A stretch of DNA of 64,000 bases, taken from contig NC_135058.1 of assembly GCF_051014685.1 (NCBI RefSeq), forward strand, positions 3,882,811 through 3,946,810, in the 5' to 3' direction. The notes under the pieces are model-generated. The model saw nothing but the letters and a program-made list of their open reading frames with translations. It did no database searches and was not told where the DNA came from. This DNA is from Ptiloglossa arizonensis. Taxonomy: Eukaryota; Arthropoda; Insecta; Hymenoptera; Colletidae. Position 1 is the stretch's first letter. The number at the start of each line of letters is the position of its first letter. The position numbers and the translations under genes are program-made. Below, piece by piece: positions 1 through 12,446 of the stretch.

Positions 1-3000
1 TACATTCCTTACGATGTCCTCATTTTCGACCTATTTGTATCTTTTGTCTACCACCTCTCGTCCTCGTTATTATTACTTCTTTTTCATTCTATTTGTTATA
101 CGCATCTGTTTCTTTGATGCATACATAATAGAATGACAAACTGTCTGGAATAATAGACGCTACTATATATACTTTTGATCGCAATATTTCAGCTTTTCGA
201 TTCCAATTGCCACATCGATATCGTAAAACGAATGAACTGGTCGGTAATGGGGACATTTAAATACCTTACACCGATTAATTATCCCTCTTTTCTCGTATAT
301 AGATCCGACGGTGTTTCCAACTCGTTCGTTTTCATTGGTTCACTCGACGATATAGGTTGATCGGGAAAGTGACGAGTATTAGTATACATTATTCACCGGC
401 TGTACTCGCGTTATTGCTTCGATAGGTATAGAAATTCACGCGTACTTGGACTGCTTGACCTAGAGGCCTCTTTGAATCTTATTAAGTCTAATCGGACCGT
501 CTACAGTTCGATAAAACGTGTTGAAACAGCAACGTTGCAATGTCGGGGTACACGCGTAGCACTGTATTACATCTTCGTGTCAAATTTCGTGTTCCAGCCG
601 TCAGAGAGTCAACTCGAATTAACTTCTTTTTTTCTTTTCACGATAAAGGTACATTATTCGTGCACGACATAGTATTTGACCCAGTGAAATATTGACTTTG
701 TTGCTGTAGGAGTGACGCGACACGCACCGGCTCGTGGTTGTTGAAATTTTATAGATCGATCCGTGAAAATGGAATATTTAATATCCGTAGCTAGCGGGAA
801 TCGTCAATCTCTGTTCGATTGTACATTGTCGTACTCTTGAAACTATCTGACAAAATGTTCGCAAAAATAGGATACTTTTAACGGTAGCAACATTGGAGTT
901 GGAAGACTTTGGGTCGCGTTCGTTTATCGTTCTTCGTATTCAATTTTTTGCCTCGCTTATAGTTTGTTCTCAACAGGTAGAGAGAGAGGTCTAAGAATTT
1001 ACCATAAGTCTGCGCCGAGCGTGCGAAATATGAGGTTAGTCGCCTCAAGAATATGAAAGTCAAAATACTTGTTCAGACGGTATTGAAGTGGGGAAAGCAT
1101 TTTTATTGGGAACGTGATCCTTTATCTGTTCGATGGAAATAGATCGTCGTGGTCGAGTAGCTATTTTAGGAAATGATCCAAGTTTTTCGTGTTTCGAAGT
1201 ATTTTCTGGTTTGTATTTCAACGATATAAAACGGCGTATAAGCACCGATCAATTTATTTCTATACATCGGTTGTCTTGGACAGTAAGCTCATTTTTGTAA
1301 GCATCCCTCGAATCAAATATTATTTTCGTTGAGAACGGAGTAATAAAATTGCACCACGTTTAAAGCGAACGTGTTTGCGAACGTACGAGCAAACGTGTAA
1401 AGTAAACGTATTTGCAATTTCGTTTAATAGAAATATCTCCATTGTTCGTCGATCGAGAGAATCGGTTTTAGATTTTTAAGCAACCGCGATTAAATAACCG
1501 AGCGTTATTTCGCTCATTTTACGGATAATATGACGTCGTTAGCCCCGACAGTAGGTTGCAAAATTTTGCAAAACTTGGAGCGAACGATCTTTCTTTATAC
1601 TCGAGTTGCAACTCGGTGTCTCTTTAATGAAAGCTCCGACATGAAAAACCCGTGACAGCTTTCTCAAGATTACTGGAACTATATGCATACCTATGCACAT
1701 ATATACTGGAAACGTGCACGAAACACTTTGTTAAATAGGATATCAAAACTTTCTAAAATGAAAAAAAAAGAAAAGAAAAGGAGACACCTCGAGGAATACA
1801 AAGTCGATTAAACGAACGTTTAAAATAAATTGTATCGGGTCACATTCATCGTTGCGTTACTCCCTGCGGACCTTTTAACTTTTTCTTTTTAATAATACTC
1901 AAAGTGCGCCGTAAAGCTCGCGGAGATCGCGACAAATACGGACGTTTTCTTTTTTTTTCCCCATCAAACTTGCGACAATTTCAATTTCGAAATATTACGG
2001 ACGTGTACCGTTTATTCCCTCCGCTTGTGCAAACAAATAATAAATGCACGTAAATTGTAAATCTCGTCGTTTCGCGATTTCTCGGATAACCACGGCTGGT
2101 CCCAGAGCTTTGCAACAACCGCTCGTACATACGTTTTCGCGAGATTAGATCGAGGCGGAATCCAACAACGGTTATTGTACGCGAGCAGATTGTTTTCGAA
2201 TATCTCCACGGGCCGTTGATTTCACGAACGTTAAGACACAAACGATTAATTATCACCGAATTTACGGCGAACGGGTAATAATTATAATTCTCGCGTCGTT
2301 GGTTGGATCGATCGGTTCGTTAGCGGGACACAATTTTCTATCGATACGAGAGCAGTCGGTCAAGTGCATTTTATGTGTCGTTACCGATGCTTTCCCCCCG
2401 GAAGAAATTGAATTCCCTTCTCGTGTTCGAATAGTTCGATCGGTGTGCGCCCGTGTACGTGTGTGCGGGACTATCTGTCTACGCGTTCGGCGAATGCATA
2501 TATGGAAGCCGTTTCAAGGCAGGCTCATTGTCGGTGAAGTGTCACACGTGAATTGCGGCGAATTGATTTATTCAGATAGTGGATGTTCAATAGAAAATCG
2601 TGGAACCTCGAGATCGAATTCACGAGCACAACGGCTTCAATTTCCGCGCGTATGTCTTCGGCCTCAAGATGCATTTAAGAGCGGTACCCTATTTTTAAAC
2701 CCGCCCGACACAACCGTGCCTCGATGTAAAAAATCTTATTGGCATTGATTGCTTCTCTATTCGTCGTTACCGGCCGTGGAACCGCACTCGAAACTGCATC
2801 GACTATGGGAACGAGTGATTTTCGCGTCGATTTGCATCTCGTGGCCCACGATGCCCATACGAACGTTTCCGAATTCGAAAAGAGATCCGATCGATGATAT
2901 TATTGGTAATTTCCATGCGTCGGTGTTTACGTCGATCTGTGCGTTCGAACGTTAATTTAGGGATTTGAGAATTATTGCACGGTCTTCGGAGAAAATATTT

Positions 3001-3011
3001 AAAAGATTAGT

Positions 3012-3275
3012 ATCTTCTGCAGACTATTCTATTATGTAGAAAGAGCAATTTTAGTTTTCTTTTCAAATGATACAATGGGGGAGTATTCTACCATTTTATT
3101 ATGTACGAAGAGAAATTGTAGTTCTTTCCTGAAAAATATAGTAGGGTTGCATTTTCGCTAGTTGATCGTGTACGAAGTGAAACTTGTACTTCTTTTTTAA
3201 AAGTGGGGTTGTGTTTCGCTAGTTTATTACGCGCAAAGTGAAATTGTAGTTCTTCTTGGAAAATTATAGTAACAC
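3012..3275. repeat. degenerate ~65-70 bp tandem repeat, 4 copies
   Basis: Four diverged copies are seen, with anchors near 3021, 3089, 3158 and 3218. Each contains a TTATTATGTACGAAG-like core followed by GAAATTGTAGTTC. Divergence is high, so the array is old. No coding potential. Confidence 0.55.
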
Positions 3276-4314
3276 GATTCTCACGGAGGTGAGAGCACGG
3301 AAGGAACGAATATTTTCACGCGCGTTTCAATTTCGAAATACACCTACGTTCCCGTAAGATTGCGTACGTCCGCGTTCAAGATTGTAAGAGCGCATCGTGT
3401 ACGGTAATATTGTTCTCGGAATCGAATTTCTACTCGAAATGTCACGAATCGTAAACCGTATTCGAGAAAAGTATTCGACGGTACGTGAACAGTGCTCACG
3501 TTTCTATTCGATGCATAAATATTCGTAACGGCGAAACATTTTCACGACGAATCTCGTATATCCTTTCGGCACGCTTAACAACTTTGCGCGCGGAACGATG
3601 TCAAGAATCAATTTACATTTATTTTGCATTGCACGATTGTATCGTTGTCGGATGAAAATAGATATTAAACGACGCGACATCGTCCCTCGTTCGTTGTACG
3701 ATCCGTATCGACTTAGAAACGAGCCAGTCTCGATTTTTCGATCGATTCCAGAATATCGTTACCGTCCCGATCAAACGCGAAACATCGAATCGCGGTTAAC
3801 GACTAGCGGTGGTCGTTGAGTAACGCGGAAATATTTATGTAAACGCAATTACCGGTTCCCTGTCTCTTTTTGATCCACGGCCGGCTCGATCTCGGGCGGA
3901 ATGAAATTACCCATCAACCCGTTTGCGTTAAGACAAATAAGTGGAATAACCCACTTTCGTTTTAATTATACCGAACGTCCAGATTGCGAGTGTACGTACG
4001 CTTTTAATCGAGCCGACGCTTTGGTCTCGTTTCATTTATGGTCGTGCGAGCGCGGGCGTGAGTTTGCGCGCCCGAGCGGATTCGTTTCGAGGTGATTCAA
4101 CGAAATAAAGCGGTTCGCGAACCGTTCACCCATTGACAATTATTATCCCTGCTCGTTCACTCGATTCGAAGACCGTGTACACTGTGCGTTGACACGCCAC
4201 GAAGATTGTTAACGCAACGCGTCAATCTTCTACGGAGACTTCTCAGTTACGAGAAAGTGTATTGATGACGAGAAACGTCTTAACACTTAAGACGTTAACG
4301 GCCAATCACAAAAG

Positions 4315-4925
4315 AAAATATATTCTTTAACGTTCCACGATATGAATGTTTTTCTTTTCGTTCGACCTTTTGCTAGACCGTTGGCGACAGGAAGGTACAC
4401 AGGGAGTAACATTTATTATTTCTGAAAAAGCAGATAAATTGTCCAACAATAACGGCCTATTATGAGAGAGAATATATTCTTTAACATTCCACGATATGAA
4501 TGTTTTTCTTTTCGTTCGATCTTTTGCTAGACGGTTAACGACAGGAAGGTACATACGAATAGAGAGTAAGATTTATTATTTCTGAAAAAGCAGATAAATT
4601 GTCCAACAATAACGGCCTATTATGAGTGAGAATATATTCTTTAACATTCCACGATATAAAGGTTTTTCTTTTCGTTCGATCTTTTGCTAGATCGTTGACG
4701 ACAGGAAGGTACATAGGGAGTAACATTTATTATTTTTGAAAAAGCAGATAAATTGTCCAACAATGACCTTAACGGCCAATCATGAGTGAGAATGTATACT
4801 TTAAGATTCCACGATATGAATGTTCTCCTTTGGTTCGATCTTTTGCTAGACCGTTGACGACAGGAAGTTACACAGAGAGTAACATTTATTATTTCTGAAA
4901 AAGTAGATAAATTGTCCAACAATAG
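4315..4925. repeat. 154-160 bp tandem array, 4 copies
   Basis: The anchor TATTCTTTAA recurs at 4321, 4475, 4635 and, slightly changed, at 4795, giving unit lengths of 154, 160 and 160 bp. Copies are very similar and include a conserved GATAAATTGTCCAACAAT segment. The short open frames on the minus strand across it are simply the repeat read in three registers. Confidence 0.9.
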
Positions 4926-5132
4926 AAGAACGTTAAGAAAAGTTCGAGGTTCTACGTTACGAAAAAAATCGCCGAAAATCACTTCTATTTGAAAGAAAAA
5001 AGAAAGAAAAAAACCTATCGATACGTTCGCGGTCGTCAATCGGTTAATATTATCCGTCAGCCGGCGTCCCGTTGAGCAAACACCCGAAACGAATCGCGGA
5101 TCACTGATTTACTCGTCTGGCTTCTGTTGCAG

Positions 5133-5162
5133 TGAAGAAGGCGCGGTTCGTCTGCGAGGAAG
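5133..5162 (+). CDS. unc-13 coding exon 2 (C2A domain start, 30-nt microexon)
   Basis: This 30-base exon follows TTGCAG and begins with TG, completing a codon whose G must come from the previous exon (phase 1). It reads V-K-K-A-R-F-V-C-E-E and ends with a single G, which joins CG of the next exon to give Ala. The peptide aligns with the first strand of the Munc13 N-terminal C2 domain (VKKAKF in mammalian Munc13-1), and the phase-1 boundary before this Val matches my recollection of the mammalian gene. The donor is G|GTTTGT, a weak match to the insect consensus. The frame stays open far past this donor, but the downstream residues have no C2 character. The call rests on sequence match plus matching phases on both sides; no transcript was available. 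Confidence 0.85.
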
Positions 5163-6716
5163 GTTTGTATGCGAAAGGACAGAGGACGAAGAGGACGGAT
5201 CGATCGAGATCCGGGACGAGGAACGACCGAGCTGCGTCTGACTGTTCCTGGCCGATTCTCAAAGCTTGCACGAGCGGGGCGCAAAAGTCGCGTGCAAACT
5301 GTGAGCGATCCGACGTCGTCGTTCGATTGTTCCCAAAATTGGAATCGAACCGATACTTTCATAAAACCGTCATGGGGCGGAGGGGGAGGAGGAACCCTTA
5401 CTCACGCTCCAGTTCTGAAGTCCGCGCAAAATTTGTTGCACTCCGATTGGAACCGTTCCAAGTTAAAGGCTACCTGACTCCTCAACCGGAATATCGCGAT
5501 GTTCTGTTCATGCCGAAATAATTTTTCCACGGCGGCGGGCAAGATCGTCGCGACAACGCGACCTTACGTACGCCAAATTTCTCGAAAGGTTCTACGGTTC
5601 TACGTTTGTCTCGAAGCACGCGAAGCTGCCTTTTCGTTCGCGCCTCGTTATGCAGATCGGCACGATAGAACGCGACGACGAAGAAATATTTCCAAAACAA
5701 ATTGAACTGCCACGGTTCGCCGACACCGAGTCGAGTAACGTGTGCTTTTCGCACGCACCGAAATCTTTACGGAACCCGGACCGACGTGGAACCTTGGGCA
5801 AATTTTGAAACCGCGCGAAAGTTCGAACACCCTTATTATTGAATTTTATTTCGACGAAGAAACGATTCTGGGGGCGAAAACCTTCGAAGGAAATATATGA
5901 GAAAATATCGGTTTGCGCGTGATTGTAAATATTTTTGAAAGTGTGTATGGAGAAACGATTTGGGCCCTCTTCGGTGTAACTGCTCGCGCATGTTATTTAA
6001 CGAGAATATAGTAAGAAAAGTTTCTTTTGTAATCGGAAAGATCGATTGTAGGGAATTTGAAAAGAAAGAGTGGTGAATGATGCCCCTTGCTGTTTTGTAT
6101 TATAGTTTTATATTCCGAACTAATTTCATTCCACGTTTGATGCATTTCTGCTTGTTCAAGTTCCCTCTGCTCTGTTCGTTTGCATTCTGTTTCTTTCTTT
6201 GTCCGCGTGAAGTTTATCGCGATAAATTGCCGCGCCACGTTTCGAAAAGGGCTCGAGTCCGTAGCGTCGGGAAGTTTACAAACGCACATTTTGTAAACAA
6301 TCCCCGTCCATTAATAACCCAGTCGCGTCTTCCCGGGGAAATTATTCTCGAGTTCCGTCTTTGCTTTCTCAATTATCACTTAGAAGCGATTACATCGTTA
6401 ACAAGGACGATTCCCCCCGTTCTTGTAAAACGCTATTTCGTGGAAAACGAAGTGAAAGAAAAAAAAAAGATTTGAATATTCAAGGAATGGTCGGTAACGG
6501 GTGATGTATATCTTAAAGCGTTCATTGTGCGCGTCTCGCGCGATTCGTTGATGAAAGCGTTCAAGTTTAACCGCTCGGCTCTGAATGCGCGTCTATTTAT
6601 TATTCAAAGTTTTAAATTGTCCTATTTTGCATTCAACAATTTCTCACTCTCGCGCGATGCGCTATCTCGTTCGAACAGCTTACATCGGCCGGAAACATTG
6701 CCGTTCTTTTTTTTCT

Positions 6717-6718
<2 letters not shown>

Positions 6719-6748
<30 letters not shown>

Positions 6749-6756
6749 CCTCTCCC
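6719..6756. repeat. (CT)n microsatellite
   Basis: A run of CT dinucleotides with a few interruptions, flanked by T-rich sequence. Confidence 0.9.
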
Positions 6757-9700
6757 TTTTTATTTCAACGCGAAACAATCCACCGGCACGGGACTAAAAC
6801 GAACCGTTTGCTATTTGCGCAGAGTCACGGTTTCTAGCGTTGCATTATTTACCGCGATGCAACCACCACGGGCGGCCTTTTACATAGAATGTTTAACGTT
6901 GAAATTTTCTCAGTACGCGGTAATTTCCCGTTACGTCTCGCAGACGTTTCGCCACGCGTTGTTTCGCGTTTATTTCCGCAACGACGTATAAAATCCTCGA
7001 GACATTCGGTGACTTCGCATTCGTATTGCGCATCTTTTCCTGTCCACGCGCATCCCCGGCACGTGTGCGCGGCATCGTCGTACTGGCTACGGCCACGAGA
7101 ATCATTATTTTCCGTGAACGTCACACGTGGTGGAACAACTGAAGGATTCAACGTTTATACACCACGGCGTTCCCTCGTTGTACACGCGTCACGGTACAAA
7201 AAGACGGAAATTTCCATCGGGCGTCGCGAATTCGCGCGACGCTAACCCGGACCACGTTGGATTAATGTTACGTCTTGAGAACGTGGCTCCGTTCGAAACT
7301 GTACTTTCACGGATATTAAATCCATCGTATTCGAGACGAGTAATCCCGATAGAGCCATACGTCGCGACATCGAACTCGTTCACTCGCTCCAGACCGAAAG
7401 TTCCTCGAACACGCTGGAAAGAATCGCCCGTGGAACGATCCTCGACGAAGAACCGACGCGAATATCAATTATCTCGTTTCGCATGGATTGCTTTGGACCT
7501 GGTGTCGCGCGCGATCCTCGTAATTAGTTTCTACGATGGAATCTAACGCCGAACTCGAAGGACGTACTGAGACTCCATCCACTTGAGATCACGCGAATAT
7601 CCTCCGTTACCCGTGGGAGATCCGATGCTGTTGAAATATACGGGATCGTTTGTACCAATTCGTTACATCCGACCTTAGAGACGACGGACCAGTTATCCCG
7701 GTGTCGCGAGAGTCGAACGAGTACCGAAGCTGGTAGAAATCGGTGGAGACAATTCTGATATTGTGAAACGGGACGTGAACGGATCAGGCCCATAGGTGTC
7801 GGGGATTCCGATCCGTTGGTACCGTGTATCGATTACGGGGAGTCTCGAGGATATCGGATATTCGAGGAGATCCTGTGAGTTAAAAGGCGGTGCGGTTTTC
7901 CAAGTCTAACAGGTTATGAGAGATTCGGTGCCCATCGATTAAGGGTGGGTGTTGAAACTCCAGAACCCTTGAAACCTTCCAGCCCTTCGTTGTACTCGAG
8001 ATCCCTCGGGCTTTCTTAGCCAGGCATAGCCGGTACGAGGGTCCACAGGACGGAGGATGTCGTATTCTACGGTCCCACGGGTCATCTGTATCGTATTTCA
8101 CGGTTTCGGTGTCATCTACTCGGGATTTAAAGAAGTCGGAGTTATTATTATCGGATCGCGCCACTCCGAGATCGTTTATACCGAGTTTGACATCTTCGGG
8201 GCTCGTGTATCGATTTCTGGCTGCTCCGAAACGTTCCTACAGATAACCATAGATTCGTAGGTGCCCTGTCACGATGTCGATGCGATTTCGAAATACACGG
8301 TTCGCACAAGGATTTTTTACTAACCTCGTGGTTCTATATATTGGGCCTCGCGTGCTCTAGAAATTTTCAGAGTTACAGATTTGAAAATCATTTGTATTGG
8401 GTTCTACTTGCGCTAGTATGTTCGTATTAGTAACGATTGTCGATGCAATTTGAAACTTTTGTATCGGGTACTTTTGTACCCGATGATTTTACGATTCTAC
8501 TCGTTGGGCCTTTCACGCTCCGATATTTTCTTTTTATAAAAGCTACTTGGAAGCCGTTCGCGTTGGGTCCTACGTGTTCGTGCAGATAGATTCGAGAATC
8601 CTTTGCAACGATATCGATGCGATTTGGAACGTTCGAATCCGCACTCGCTAATCTCATAGTCTTTGAAATTTTTTTATCGATAGCCACGGATTTGGAAGCC
8701 ATCGCGTTAGATTTTACGCGCCGTAAATTGTTTATACCGTGATTTATAAATTTAGAAATCGTTCGTATCGGGTCCAACGTGCTCTGTAACGTTCGTGTCC
8801 GAATCTACAGGTCGAAAGTTCTTTACCGAATTCTACGTTTCACGTTCGCATCGGGAACGCGCGAAGCTTGTATTCCGTTTAATGAACTGTAAATTGTACA
8901 AACCGGAATTTCTGTATGAGATTCGATCGATTCGATATCGTCGATATTGGGTTTCACGAGATTGGAGCGGTCAACTTCAAGTACCACGAATCCAAAGTCC
9001 TCCATCCATCGTGTTCCACGGATTACGTGCTCCGTTTTGTTTTTTTTTTTCCTTTTTTTTTTTTTTGCGTGTTTTCAATCGCAAAAAGCACCGCGTCGCT
9101 CCTCCAACATAACTGTTTTCGATTTCAATTGTTTCGGTCGCCTTTCGCTCCCGTTTATCGTGACACCGTGGACGTTAAAACGCTTGAACACGCGCGCCGT
9201 TTGTACTGTGCTTTTCGTTCCGGACGCGTCCAAAAGAGATTAAAATATACGCGTATTTGAATAGCAAATTTTGTAGGTGTTTTTTTTTTTCTCCCCAAAG
9301 TATTTCCCCCGTATACTCGTCGGACCGAATTACCGTAGTTCACGGGACCGGCGAACGAGAAATTGTCCGCGAGAATCGCAATGGCGGGCGGTAAATCGTG
9401 CCAGAGTCGGACCAAAGTGTTCTTTATTCGCGACAACGTACCGCAGGGAAATACGGACAAGATTTCGGACGGAATAAGGCCGTAACAAGTGTCACGATAC
9501 TACGGAACGACCCGTGGCTCGTGACTCTACGTTTCAATTAAACGACCGTCTCCGTAATCGTCATTAACTCGTCCGAGGGTTGTTGAGTCAACTGCAATTA
9601 AACCTTCACCGATAACGAAAATCCTCACGTTGGAGACCCTCGGAGTATTTTCCGGTATTTTCCCTCTTATAACCGAACAAAGATTACATTTCAAAAATCC

Positions 9701-10348
9701 CTGCTCTTCGAGCTACCGAAACGTTATCCGTTGTTCGTTCCTTCGATCGATAACCGTTTCACGATCTCTCGAGTTCTTCTACACGTTGTAAATTTCGCAA
9801 CGATCACGCAAGATTCATACCGATGTACTCTCGTTTCTTCTCGACGATTCGTCGTCCTAATCGATACTCTTCTCTCGCTTTTTCACCGGACCGCGACGAA
9901 CGAAATTTCATTTTCCTCGTTTTCTCGACGCTCGTTTCGATTCTTTCGCGGGCTCCTAGACGCTCGTCTTCGTTTCTCGTTCCGTGTAGTCTTCTCGTGG
10001 ATTCGTTCGTCGTCTCGTTGGCTACGGCGACATTCTTCCACGACGAAATCATCGGACAAGGATTCACCGTTCGTCGGGACAATCTCATCGGGCTGCGCGC
10101 GACAACAGCCGCGGTGTTTGAAACACGCTCGGGTTCGAAGTTGTTTCCTCTTTTTTCTTCCTTTTGCGCGAGTTATCGAGAGCTCGCAGCCGGAATAATA
10201 GTACACGCGTGCACGGACAGCGTGGGTGAAAGCTCGCAGAGCTTTACGGTTCGTCTGCGCCATTTCCCAGACGCACAGACGACGGCCCGAAAGACCGTAT
10301 CCTTCGTAAATTGAGAAACGACAGCCAGTTCCTCGAGAAATGTTACGT

Positions 10349-10360
10349 TATATATATGTA

Positions 10361-10395
<35 letters not shown>

Positions 10396-10412
10396 AACAC
10401 ATATACACAACT
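10349..10412. repeat. (AT)n microsatellite
   Basis: Alternating AT with minor interruptions, grading into an ACAC-rich edge. Strong potential for cruciform extrusion. Confidence 0.9.
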
Positions 10413-12261
10413 TGTACACATACGTGTGTACCCGTCTCTTATCGATTCGACGACGTTGACTTATAAATGTTTTCCGTCGACATAGGTTGTTAGACGGGTC
10501 AGGCTCTGAGAGGTTATTGGAAAATATTTTTCCGGACCACCGGTAGTTCGTTTCTGTATAATTGTACGCGAAAGAACGCTGAAAGTAATGGCCCGTGTAA
10601 TTTCCATAAATAACGTTCAATTTTTCCACGGTGAAACGACCAGAGTCACACACGTAGCCGCAGCGGTCGATTTTTATTACGAATCATCGCAAATAATTTC
10701 GTCGATACGGAAACCGTTTTGTTACTGCAACGAAATCCGAGTGAAAATCCGGTCGGTCGGTTTTTGCGGCGATTAAAATATTTTTTAATTAAGGTCGCGT
10801 AGTCACCGCAATGCTAGGGAAACGTTGAAATTGGTAATTCCTTGCTTACCGTGTAAACGAACCATTTATCGATATTTCGATGTTCGCGGGCAGCTGGAAA
10901 CGTCCTCGAAGTAAATTCTTTAATTCAACTCGGACGAAATGCATCGAAGTGTTTCTCGAACTGTAAATTCCATTTGTGAGTTACGCTTGGACCGATTAAT
11001 TAATTGCACGAGGTGGCAGGGGAGAATAGAGACCGTACTTCTCGATTCGGGAAGAATTATTTCCGGACGAAACGTTGGACAAACTGGAGGACGTGTTACA
11101 GATTCGAAAGAGTATTTCCAGTAATGGAGAAACATCGTCGAACGAAAATATTTCAGTTGAACCACCGATGGTGCACACTGTTGCGAGTAATATTCGAATT
11201 TTCTGTCACATTTGCGGCAAGCATTCGTTACATTACCTTCGTTTCACGAGTACCTTTAATTTTCTTTCTCTTTTAAATAACGCGACAAAACGTCGCTCCT
11301 CGTAAATACCCATTTGTCGCCACGTGGATCATTTACGAGCCTTAAATATTCGCTACGGTAACGTCACCGTGGAAGTTACTCGAAAAATAAAACTTGCAAG
11401 TTGGAAATTTCTACGCGCGAGAAACGATCGATCCAAAGTTCTCGATTATCTTCGCAACGCATACCATACAATCTTTGCTAGTCAAATTCTTTTTCAAAAG
11501 TCACGAGCGAACAATTATTTCGGTATCGACTGGGGAACGAATAAAAAAAAAAGCAGAAAAAAATTCGTTAAAAAATCCGTTACGGAAACGCAACGGTAGG
11601 GACACACGATCCCGGTATCTAATAACGTTTCGTCGACGAACGAAAAACAAATACGTTGCAGTTCGAGGTTGAAAGGTTAAACAACGGTATCGCGGCGAAA
11701 ATTACGCTAAAATGATGGCCGAAAACGTTGTACGAATCGCTCTCGGTTGCGCGCGACGTTACGTAACGAACGGTCCACCTTTACGGTTTGGAAATATTTG
11801 TACGCGTCGGGAATAGATCGAAGTGCACGAAAGTTATTCGATTTCCCCTTCGCGCGTCAAGCTACGCCCCGGTACGAGGGAACGAGCTCTCCTCGACGCG
11901 TTGAAAAACTGCCGAGCGACGCTCCGCTCCGCTCGTGCGAGGAGGTAGCGTTTAATTTATCGGGCTCGCGGAATAAATCCCAGTTTATCCGATCGTAAAT
12001 AATTTTTGCCCGTCGCGCGATACCTTGACGCGAGACTCGCGGCCGAGCGTGGCCCCGGGTATTATTTGTCAACGTCGACGTTTCCATTTTCGCGGGACAG
12101 GTTTCTTTTACGAGCGGTCGCGCGGCTAGCACCGCGTCCCTTCGCGCGATCAATCGGAGTCGAACCATCGACAACACCGACGCGGCCTCTCGCGATCCAA
12201 CCTCGTGGCAAGCGAAACAATCGCCAGGAACTGTCCGTCCCGGTTCGGAGAGAAAAAAACC

Positions 12262-12262
<1 letters not shown>

Positions 12263-12315
<53 letters not shown>
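12263..12315. repeat. (GA)n microsatellite next to exon 3 acceptor
   Basis: About 50 bases of GAGA run up to 28 bases before the first base of exon 3. The tract occupies the position where a polypyrimidine tract would normally lie; only ATTTTCAG immediately before the exon is pyrimidine-rich. Confidence 0.95.
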
Positions 12316-12318
<3 letters not shown>

Positions 12319-12343
12319 CAAAACGATCCACGACGATTTTCAG

Positions 12344-12446
12344 CGGAACAGTTCAACTCCTACGTAACGCTGAAGCTGCAGAACGTGAAGTCAACGACAG
12401 TCACTGTGAAAGGGGCCAATCCATGCTGGGAGCAAGACTTTCTTTT
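12344..12446 (+). CDS. unc-13 coding exon 3 (C2A domain core)
   Basis: The exon follows TTTTCAG, begins with CG (phase 1 completion) and ends TT before a strong GTAAGT donor (phase 2). The 33 complete codons begin [18 protein letters not shown] and finish with a WEQDFL segment, almost identical to mammalian Munc13 C2A (KFNTYVTLKVQNVKSTT, then WEQDF). In Munc13 this domain does not bind calcium; it homodimerises or pairs with the RIM zinc finger at the presynaptic active zone. The lysine of NVKSTT (12388-12390) corresponds to Munc13-1 Lys32, a residue needed for homodimerisation. UNC-13 proteins prime synaptic vesicles by opening syntaxin and templating SNARE assembly. The acceptor has an unusually poor pyrimidine tract. 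Confidence 0.96.

Larger units (their letters stand above)
1..5132 (+). other. unc-13 intron 1, 3' part
   Basis: Inferred intron sequence upstream of the first recognisable exon. No coding exon with a methionine start and a phase-1 donor was recognised, so the exon for the first residues is probably upstream of the window. The stretch is CpG-rich and non-coding in appearance. It holds a decayed repeat of about 65-70 bp at 3012-3275 and a clear tandem array at 4315-4925, and otherwise nothing I can name. It ends in a good acceptor (pyrimidine-rich run, then TTGCAG). Confidence 0.7.
5163..12343 (+). other. unc-13 intron 2 (7.2 kb)
   Basis: Intron between exons 2 and 3, starting GTTTGT and ending TTTTCAG. 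It contains a CT tract at 6719-6756, an AT tract at 10349-10412, T-rich runs near 9040-9065, and a GA tract at 12263-12315 close to the exon 3 acceptor. From about 7560 to 9010 short phrases such as CGTATCGGGTCC recur irregularly and look like a much-decayed repeat. No nested gene was recognised; open frames here are short and of CpG-rich composition. Confidence 0.8.

Noticed and set aside
2299..2748. 149-codon open frame
   Set aside because: No recognisable domain, no plausible splice context; CpG-rich intron with few stops explains it.
5132..5521. 129-codon plus-strand open frame containing exon 2
   Set aside because: Only the first ten codons match UNC-13. The rest lacks C2 residues, and phase joining to exon 3 requires the donor at 5162.
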